60,581 nt of DNA, taken from NCBI GenBank assembly GCA_938044045.1, contig CALIQN010000110.1, forward strand, positions 1 to 60,581, read 5' to 3'. A program made the position numbers and the translations under genes. The stretch is from an uncultured Peptococcaceae bacterium. Lineage in GTDB: Bacteria; Bacillota; Peptococcia; Peptococcales; Peptococcaceae. The first letter of the stretch is position 1. Each line of letters starts with the position of its first letter. The notes below the pieces were generated by a model, which was given only the letters and a program-made list of their open reading frames with translations, ran no database searches and was not told the origin of the DNA. Of this stretch, positions 56,407 through 60,581 are shown in pieces.

Positions 56407-58427
56407 CGAAAGACTCCTTTATGTCGGGAACGATCAAAATATTGATACAAGTAACGATCAAATAAGGCGCCAATAAAATGAATCGCAAGGAGCAGTAAAA
56501 CACCGAAGATAATCCCCAAAAGCATACCATTAAAGGAGCGTAAAAGAGAAATAGCGAGTGGGGTATGAAGGTGTGCATAGGTATTGACCAAGGAAACTTG
56601 ACCAATCACCATTGGGATGGTCAAAATCCAAAAAGCTCGCTTGCCAGCACCAAAATGGAAGAATACAAGTGTCAGTGGATAGCCAATGATAAATTCTTTA
56701 TTTCTCGGTCTGACGCCAAGGTAGTCGGTGAGGAATTGACGAAAGGCAGTTTCTGTTTCAGAAATTTTCATCCCATCATTGCCTGTTCTTGCCAAATAAA
56801 TGCTGATAGCAACGAGTGCAAGGACACTTAAAATCGCCCAGCGATAATTAATTGCTTGATTTAAGAGGTTTTTAATTTCATCTATTGGGGATGGTGCCAT
56901 CCAAATGTAGGTGAGGAAAGGTACCAGTAAAATTGGCAAGAGATGGGCGAGCTTGACCCCTGAGAAATGTTCCAATTTCACAAGGAAAAGGGTTTCACTC
57001 AAAAGTCCTACCATCAAAAGGGCACCAATCATACTGAGTAGTGACATACCTAGTAAGCTATACACGCTACGGGCAATGGTCATCTTACGATTAGGGAAAC
57101 AATACACCATGGAAAAGACAGGGAAGATGATTACCGAACAAAATGCCATAGCCTTTAATGCCAGCGTAGGATTAATGACAAGATAACCGATGACAAAGCC
57201 AAGATAGAGGAAGAGACCGGAGAAAAAGGCAAAACGTTTAAATTTCAAATAATCCAAAAGAAGTGCCAATCCACTTGCTACCCCTAGGGCGATCAAGAGA
57301 ATGATGAGTTTTGGTGTTTGTGGCATTTGTAAACGCTCAAAGTCACCATTACTAAAGACAAAGCCATCTTCTTCTAGGGCATTTTTGATGTCTTCAAGGT
57401 AGGTCATATTTTCTTTATAGCTTAAACCTGGTGTTTCCATAGACCAAAAACGCACTAAAAGAGCACGCATTTCTCTTTCTTTGACAGCGAGTTGCCAACG
57501 ATCAATGGCAGCTTTTTTACCCAAAACTTTATCTTGAGGGGTGTCGCCTGTAAAGTTTCTCATTTCACCATTAGAGATGGTATGTAGGCGAACGACCCAC
57601 TTGTCAAGATTTTGGGCAAGTTTTTCGCTGCCGATTTGGTCACTAAATTCAATCGTGCCAAGGGGATAGAGCACCTTGCCATCTTTATTTTTAAAGTAGG
57701 CAGAAAACGCTTGAATCTCATCTGGATAGCCTGGGATAACAGGGTCATTAAATAAGATGAGACGAATATTTTTTAGATTTTTAATTTCCTCATAAATCAG
57801 TTTCATGGAGTTGGCATCAATCCCTTTCCATGTGCGAATTTGAGGGACGATCCCCATATCCATACTCGCAACAGCATCAGCTAAAGCTTGATTAAAGCCG
57901 ATGCCGACTTCTTCATAACCTAGAGAAGCACTTGGGACTTCTTTTTGATCTTGGGGAAGCATAGATGGGACTGCAAGGACATCTACCTTGCCTTTTTCAT
58001 AAAGCACAGCCCCCGGTATCTTTGGTAGGGCGAAATTTTTCAAGTTTTTCAACCAAGTATCGTTTTCTAGTACAAGGTAGGTCATTGTTTCTTTGAGAGG
58101 AATATTATCTTCCATATCCTTATAGCGAGGATGAGATTGGAGAGAATAACCTTTATAGACAGTTAAATCACCAGATTGAATAAGACTACCAAGACTTGCT
58201 TCTTTAAAGAGGATATTAAAAACCCCTCTTTTTTTCATTTCACTTAAAACTTCGGCTAAAGTCTTACCAGTTGCTCCGCTAAAGCTTCGGGCATCAGCTT
58301 CATTGACCACAAAACTGAGTTTATTGTATTGTTCTTCTGCTACCATACGTTGATAGCCCACCCAAAAGGAGAGCAAGATAGAGAGGAGAACAAGTAAAGC
58401 AAGCGCTTGTTGCATTCTTTTACTCAT
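56403..58427 (-). CDS. DUF5693 family membrane protein
   Basis: A 674-aa protein: N-terminal helix (about 8-25), a large extracellular part of about 350 residues resembling a TIM-barrel-like or deacetylase-like domain (FNQALADAVASMDMGIVPQIRTW), then about eight membrane helices. It always seems to accompany csaB in S-layer Firmicutes, pointing to a role in polymer modification or export. ATG 58427 has AAGGAAGG; the frame runs 23 codons further. Its function is not known. Confidence 0.88.
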   Translation of the reverse strand: MSKRMQQALALLVLLSILLSFWVGYQRMVAEEQYNKLSFVVNEADARSFSGATGKTLAEVLSEMKKRGVFNILFKEASLGSLIQSGDLTVYKGYSLQSHPRYKDMEDNIPLKETMTYLVLENDTWLKNLKNFALPKIPGAVLYEKGKVDVLAVPSMLPQDQKEVPSASLGYEEVGIGFNQALADAVASMDMGIVPQIRTWKGIDANSMKLIYEEIKNLKNIRLILFNDPVIPGYPDEIQAFSAYFKNKDGKVLYPLGTIEFSDQIGSEKLAQNLDKWVVRLHTISNGEMRNFTGDTPQDKVLGKKAAIDRWQLAVKEREMRALLVRFWSMETPGLSYKENMTYLEDIKNALEEDGFVFSNGDFERLQMPQTPKLIILLIALGVASGLALLLDYLKFKRFAFFSGLFLYLGFVIGYLVINPTLALKAMAFCSVIIFPVFSMVYCFPNRKMTIARSVYSLLGMSLLSMIGALLMVGLLSETLFLVKLEHFSGVKLAHLLPILLVPFLTYIWMAPSPIDEIKNLLNQAINYRWAILSVLALVAISIYLARTGNDGMKISETETAFRQFLTDYLGVRPRNKEFIIGYPLTLVFFHFGAGKRAFWILTIPMVIGQVSLVNTYAHLHTPLAISLLRSFNGMLLGIIFGVLLLLAIHFIGALFDRYLYQYFDRSRHKGVFR

Positions 58428-58903
58428 AAAAACCTTCCTTACGTTGTAATATCGCTTTATTTTAGCATAAAAAAAGGCTATATAAAAGCCTTTCAAGCCA
58501 TAAAGATGAGCATAAAGTGGTTATTGGGTTAAAAAAGTTTTTTTGTGAATCTTTTGCTTCTAATTTTGTATTTACAGTTTTTAAATGAAATATTGATAAT
58601 GTTTCATTTAAAACTTGCATTACCATTGGATAACATCTTGTCATAAAAATACAGCCATTGATGGATAAAGTAAAGCAATTAAAGAAAGGCTATAGGCTGT
58701 TAGCTAGAGATAAATAATTTTTCCTTTTAGAATTATCTCTAATATTGACAAAGAGTTTTAATTAATCTACTCTAATATTTAGATATTGGATAAAATAGTT
58801 ATAGGTTACAATTTTTAAAAAGATAAGAAAGTTTAAAATAATTATTTGCAAAATAAAAGGTGTCCAATATTAATACCAATCTTATATCTAGGAGGAGAAC
58901 ACA
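58428..58903. other. AT-rich intergenic region with promoter for the surface protein
   Basis: A divergent promoter region of 476 bp. A small hairpin AAAGGCT/AGCCTTT lies at 58473-58493 and an imperfect AGAGATAA/TTATCTCT pair at 58706-58740. TTGACA (58745-58750), 17 nt and TACTCT (58768-58773) form a likely promoter, leaving a leader of about 120 nt before the ATG at 58904. Confidence 0.55.
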
Positions 58904-60581
58904 ATGTATTCCACTAAAAGACGTCTGTTGTCTTTCACGCTCGTTGCCTTGATGGCAGGTAGTACGGGGACAGTCTATGCAGATGTGACAAGCCCAACTA
59001 ACCAGGTAAAGGGTGTTATGGCAGTTGAGGATACCAAAGGGAGGGTTGAAGTTTTAGCAAATCAGTTACTTGCTAGAGAAGACCTTGTAAGGCGATTTTT
59101 GGGGACGGTTTACATGCATCCCCAAGTAGCAGGGCACTACACTGGCACAGATAGAAGTGCTGTGCCTAAGGAGATTATTAGAGATACACCTTGGTATTGC
59201 ACGTGGGAAGCAGCTTATGAGACGAAGCTTTTCCTTGGTAGTTATGATGAAAAACTCGCTAAAAATGCAATGAGTAATCTGAACTACTATGATAAGCTTT
59301 ATGCCTTTCCTATGAGTCATCACCTCACAAAAGATGGCTTTTATAAAGGGGACTATAAAACCTACACCATGCAGTTTTTAGGTGGTAATCCTGCTGTTCA
59401 AGCTTTCTATAAAATGAAAGAGGAAAATAAGGACATCAGAAAACTATTTTCACATGTTGGTGTCTTTAAAAGGGGCAATGAGCTTGAGGTGAATTTTGCC
59501 TTAAATAAGGATGAGGCAAGAAATATTGAGTATGTATCTGTTGGACATATTGCGACAATTTTACCAATTGCAGAGTTAGGGCCAACGGCTGAAGAGAAGA
59601 CACTATTTTCTGTAGTAATTCCTGGTGAGCTCACAGGTGATGAACTCGTTATCACTGAGCTATCTTATGTCGATAAAAACGGCGTGAAGAAAAAAACAGG
59701 TACTTTTGGGGTGGATATTGACTACAGTAAGCTTGCCTTTGATAAAAATTATGAAATTCCAGGTCAAAAAGAACGTGTCAAGCAAATTGCAGAGGCTTGG
59801 ATTGCAAGAGGTTATGCCGTGCTTGATGAATTATCTGAAACAGACCATCCTACTGAAGCCCGTGAAATAAGAGGGGCGATTGAAAAATTAACTGCCCTAA
59901 AAGCAAAAGCTGATTTAAATCAAGATGAGATTTATGCTGTTGTCGCCCCAATTTACATCAGTGAAAATGAAGCCACCTTAAGAGAGCTTATTTCTGAGAA
60001 GATTACCAAGCATATTGATATTGTAAAAACTGGCTTTTATAAAGAAAAAGATTATACAAAGGAGAGCATTAAAGCTTATGCCAATTTCTTAAATAGAGCC
60101 AATAGTAATAATGAATACATGAGTTTAGGTGAATTGGTTGAGTTGGATAAAAAATTAGATCGTGCCAGTAGCAATACTATTTTACGCTTTAATACTGCCT
60201 ATTTAGAAAAACTCTTGGCCATTGCTGATAGTAAGCATGTTACTAACTACACAGAAGAAAGCTTAGGTGCTTTTTATACAGCCAAGTCAGGGGCTAAAAA
60301 ATGGGTAGAAAAAAATAAGGCCTCAAGACCTCAACTCAATGAAACAGGTGAGCACATTGACACCTTATTAAAGGCAATCAATAATCTAGAAAGAATTGAT
60401 GGGACTTCAGAAACACCGATTAAAAAAGAAGATTTGTATGACAATAAGATAGAAGCACCAGAAGTGGAAAAAGTCTATTCCGTCAATGGGGCGATTAAAT
60501 ACTTCTATGATTCAAACCAAGATACCCCTTTGGCAGCCATGTTTGAAAGTAAGATGAGACTGACTGAGACAGCAGGCAACA
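58904..60581 (+). CDS. Large surface protein, partial (runs off the window)
   Basis: The frame is open to the last base, so only the first 559 codons are seen. A signal peptide (MYSTKRRLLSFTLVALMAGS, cleavage near VYA-D) is followed by a domain with an ordered strand pattern (RGNELEVNFALNKDEARNIE, ILPIAELGPTAEEKTLFSVV) that might be NEAT-like, then helical FIVAR-like units (DYTKESIKAYANFLNRAN, NYTEESLGAFYTAKSGAKKW). A further strand region begins at the end. AGGAGG precedes the ATG. Such modular proteins often carry wall anchors downstream. Domain names are tentative. Confidence 0.85.
   Translation, partial: MYSTKRRLLSFTLVALMAGSTGTVYADVTSPTNQVKGVMAVEDTKGRVEVLANQLLAREDLVRRFLGTVYMHPQVAGHYTGTDRSAVPKEIIRDTPWYCTWEAAYETKLFLGSYDEKLAKNAMSNLNYYDKLYAFPMSHHLTKDGFYKGDYKTYTMQFLGGNPAVQAFYKMKEENKDIRKLFSHVGVFKRGNELEVNFALNKDEARNIEYVSVGHIATILPIAELGPTAEEKTLFSVVIPGELTGDELVITELSYVDKNGVKKKTGTFGVDIDYSKLAFDKNYEIPGQKERVKQIAEAWIARGYAVLDELSETDHPTEAREIRGAIEKLTALKAKADLNQDEIYAVVAPIYISENEATLRELISEKITKHIDIVKTGFYKEKDYTKESIKAYANFLNRANSNNEYMSLGELVELDKKLDRASSNTILRFNTAYLEKLLAIADSKHVTNYTEESLGAFYTAKSGAKKWVEKNKASRPQLNETGEHIDTLLKAINNLERIDGTSETPIKKEDLYDNKIEAPEVEKVYSVNGAIKYFYDSNQDTPLAAMFESKMRLTETAGN

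Noticed and set aside
58462..58644. Minus-strand frame of 60 aa upstream of the DUF5693 gene
   Set aside because: AT-rich, overlaps the promoter region, and lacks a ribosome site.
1..60581. CRISPR array, insertion sequence or prophage
   Set aside because: No regularly spaced repeats, transposase, integrase or phage structural genes were found in the window.

Overview
The window is chromosomal DNA from a low-to-moderate GC, Gram-positive bacterium (Bacillota). An anaerobic, S-layer-forming member of the Clostridia/Tissierellia type fits best: the genes have AGGAGG ribosome sites with occasional TTG/GTG starts, the ATP synthase c subunit carries sodium ligands, there is a hybrid cluster protein with its own Crp/Fnr regulator, an SLH-domain protein, CsaB and a DUF5693 protein, and a SAM-I riboswitch over a methionine operon. 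Genus and species cannot be set from the sequence alone.

Layout. 0.2-9.4 kb: dCMP deaminase (minus strand), MazG-like protein, WecB, then the full F-type ATP synthase operon atpZ-I-B-E-F-H-A-G-D-C. 9.4-18 kb: an accessory stretch with a secreted coiled-coil protein, two frameshifted genes, hsp33, bioY, ung, a SemiSWEET transporter, an AT-rich pair (secreted permuted papain/NlpC-like peptidase plus small membrane protein), a compact promoter-leader-terminator unit and a decayed amidase. 18.2-28.3 kb: CoA-disulfide/persulfide reductase, a ThiE-like/HAD fusion, an SLH protein, rnmV-rsmA, dnaX-ybaB-recR, LCP and TagA/WecG enzymes. 28.3-31.6 kb: LysR regulator, Crp/Fnr regulator and hcp, with a 16-bp palindrome between the last two. 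31.6-33.3 kb: three tandem paralogous four-helix membrane proteins. 33.4-38.5 kb: SAM riboswitch, metY, metA, metN, metI, metQ. 38.5-45.5 kb: small membrane proteins, a frameshifted DUF421 gene, DUF1697, a probable Fst-like type I toxin-antitoxin locus, an orphan 352-aa protein, a cystatin-like secreted protein, a sigma/anti-sigma pair, a flavodoxin and a second toxin-like peptide. 45.6-50.5 kb: glutathione peroxidase, trmB, thioredoxin-like protein, exoA, cysE, cysS. 50.5-54.3 kb: secreted and membrane proteins, four tRNA genes, a nitroreductase and an SH3 protein. 54.2-60.6 kb: TagO/WecA, CsaB, DUF5693 protein, and a large surface protein cut off by the window end.

Two functional themes link distant genes. 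One is a secondary cell-wall polymer route: WecB makes UDP-ManNAc, TagO/WecA starts the lipid-linked chain, TagA/WecG adds ManNAc, LCP attaches the polymer to the wall, and CsaB pyruvylates it so that SLH domains can bind. The other is sulfur supply: cysE, metA, metY and MetNIQ.

The most interesting items are the Fst-like type I toxin-antitoxin locus at 41.1-41.3 kb; frameshifts at two homopolymer tracts, which could be phase-variable or decayed; a cystatin-motif secreted protein next to a sigma/anti-sigma pair; the triplicated membrane family with a short fourth relative; the ThiE-HAD fusion; and the promoter-leader-terminator unit at 17.3 kb.
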